DNA from: a virus
IMG/VR virus record: IMGVR_UViG_3300031718_000227
Span: 1 to 21,267 of that record
DNA: 21,267 nt
Strand: one strand, 5' to 3'
The position numbers were made by a program, and so were the translations under genes. The number at the start of each line of letters is the position of its first letter. The first letter of the stretch is position 1. The notes beneath the pieces are model-generated. The model saw only the letters and a list, made by a program, of their open reading frames with translations, was not told the DNA's origin and did not search any database. This document shows, piece after piece, positions 20,291 through 21,267 of the stretch.

Positions 20291-21267
20291 ATGTCAATAT
20301 ACGTCGTAGGGGATATACTCGTCGATCACTACCACAATCTGGACATCAATCGGATTTCACCTGAGTTCCCTTTTCCCGTGTGGTCGTCTTCCGATATGGA
20401 ACCTACCGTCTTACAACCTGGGGGTGCCGCCAATCTGACTTACCAATTTAAGCATATTGAGAAAGAAAGTGTTAAACTTGTAGGAATAGTTGACAAGAAA
20501 ACCAAGGATATCCTGGAAAAGCGATTTAATATTGATTGTGAATATTGTGTAATTACCGAGGGTGGTTTTAATCCCATAAAGAAGCGCTTCACATGCGGGG
20601 ACTACCCTGTTGGCCGCTGGGATATAGAGAAGCCAAATTATGGGCTATCGACAGGGGGAATTACTGATTTATTGCGTAAGCTTAAGCAAATAACTAGCAA
20701 CATAAAAGATAGTTATATTATATTCTCTGACTATAACAAGGGGATTCTTAATAATACACTTTGGTTTAATGAGCTATTGAAAAACAACGAAATGACCTTT
20801 GTTGATCCTAAGAAGAACCCTAAAAAATGGTCTGGTGCTTATCTTGTAAAGCCAAACTTACAGGAAGCTTTTGGTTTTGCTGGATATCCGGACAGTTTAG
20901 TGTATAGTGACCACATTTTACTAGATGACGTGCAAAAATTGATTGACTGTAAAAATGTTGTTATTACGATGGAAGGGAGAGGTGTATCTTGTAAGTTCGG
21001 AAAGGAATACTATGAGTACAATGATAACAAAAGAGTTGTTAAAGAATCAAGTGTTGGCGCCGGTGATGCTTTCCTAGCTATTATCGTACATTGTATAAAA
21101 AGTGGCGTGTCTTTACAAGAAGCTAGTGTAATAGCATTTAAGTGCGGGCAGATTTATGTTGGTAAGAAACACAACGAACCTCTAACTATGTCGGAATTGA
21201 ATAGCATTAAAAACCCAGGCAGAAGTAAGTTTGTAAGTCCAGAAGAATTGTCTAAGCGTGATTACAA
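20291..21267 (+). CDS. hldE: HldE/RfaE-type sugar kinase (PfkB family), 3'-truncated by window edge
   Basis: 325 codons are visible and the frame is still open at the end. It matches the kinase domain of D-glycero-beta-D-manno-heptose-7-phosphate kinase: VVGDILVDHY (5-14), INRISPEFPFPV (19-30, HldE has SRISPEAPVPV), PGGAANLT (43-50), FSDYNKGIL (145-153, HldE DYGKG), VDPKKNP and LVKPNLQE, and the PfkB anion hole and catalytic base SVGAGDAF (254-261, D259). In the ADP-heptose pathway it would make heptose-1,7-bisphosphate for LPS inner core. Whether a cytidylyltransferase domain follows cannot be seen. The ATG at 20286 is out of frame and stops after seven codons; 20291 is the only sensible start. 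Confidence 0.85.
   Translation, partial: MSIYVVGDILVDHYHNLDINRISPEFPFPVWSSSDMEPTVLQPGGAANLTYQFKHIEKESVKLVGIVDKKTKDILEKRFNIDCEYCVITEGGFNPIKKRFTCGDYPVGRWDIEKPNYGLSTGGITDLLRKLKQITSNIKDSYIIFSDYNKGILNNTLWFNELLKNNEMTFVDPKKNPKKWSGAYLVKPNLQEAFGFAGYPDSLVYSDHILLDDVQKLIDCKNVVITMEGRGVSCKFGKEYYEYNDNKRVVKESSVGAGDAFLAIIVHCIKSGVSLQEASVIAFKCGQIYVGKKHNEPLTMSELNSIKNPGRSKFVSPEELSKRDY

Noticed and set aside
20228-20361. Small frame starting ATGTCGCTTTCG after TATGGAGGT
   Set aside because: Ribosome-site spacing is too short, the frame overlaps the heptose kinase start and the product is Arg/His-rich without protein-like pattern.
1-21267. CRISPR arrays, insertion sequences, attachment sites, tRNA or rRNA genes
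   Set aside because: Reading both strands I saw no regularly spaced repeats, transposase genes, terminal inverted repeats or structural RNA signatures.

Overview
The window looks like part of a large (probably jumbo) tailed dsDNA phage genome with T4-like features. About 30 closely packed genes lie on both strands, AT-rich throughout, with no rRNA, tRNA, CRISPR or insertion sequence seen. Phage character rests on a RecA-type recombinase, a phage-type dNMP kinase, a thioredoxin, a protein resembling the T4 gp23 capsid family, a gp4-like nuclease, and a set of proteins with N-termini like the T4 capsid-targeting/prohead-protease peptide. Heptose-type sugar genes suggest a Gram-negative host with LPS. 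That host inference is indirect.

Layout. (1) 1-3.6 kb: RecA (5' end outside the window), a convergent unknown gene, then an amidoligase with a directly abutting unknown partner behind a good sigma70-type promoter. (2) 3.6-5.4 kb: small unknown genes, a Fringe-like GT31 glycosyltransferase and a Cys-rich small protein. (3) 5.4-9.4 kb, all plus strand: thioredoxin, dNMP kinase, class II fructose bisphosphatase (GlpX), hemolysin III/PAQR-like membrane protein and small genes. Two of the small genes appear split by a +1 frameshift at the same context (TCA-TAR). (4) 9.4-13.9 kb: proposed virion/late module on both strands: zinc-finger PD-(D/E)XK nuclease, several proteins with capsid-targeting-like N-termini, and a 447-aa protein with an ADP-ribosyltransferase-like C-terminal half, a candidate functional analogue of the packaged T4 Alt enzyme. 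(5) 13.9-17.3 kb: TPR/GT9-like glycosyltransferase, class III-type sirtuin and DUF2934-like protein in one overlapping operon, facing a galE operon. (6) 17.3-18.9 kb: capsid-targeting-like small proteins and the gp23-like capsid protein. (7) 19.0-19.9 kb: four small membrane proteins, one extremely Cys-rich and two recently duplicated. (8) 19.9-21.3 kb: one more capsid-targeting-like protein, then an HldE/RfaE-type heptose kinase running off the end.

Two genome-wide patterns stand out. Six genes or operons lacking a Shine-Dalgarno start 4-5 nt after a TATA-like hexamer, as expected for leaderless transcripts from T4-late-like promoters. Several otherwise unrelated proteins share the N-terminal peptide F-K-x-W/F-(L/F)-x-E. 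Together they suggest a late regulon whose products are packaged in the capsid, processed by a prohead protease and perhaps injected with the DNA. Every convergent gene pair abuts or overlaps at its stops. No gene-free stretch longer than 300 bases exists.
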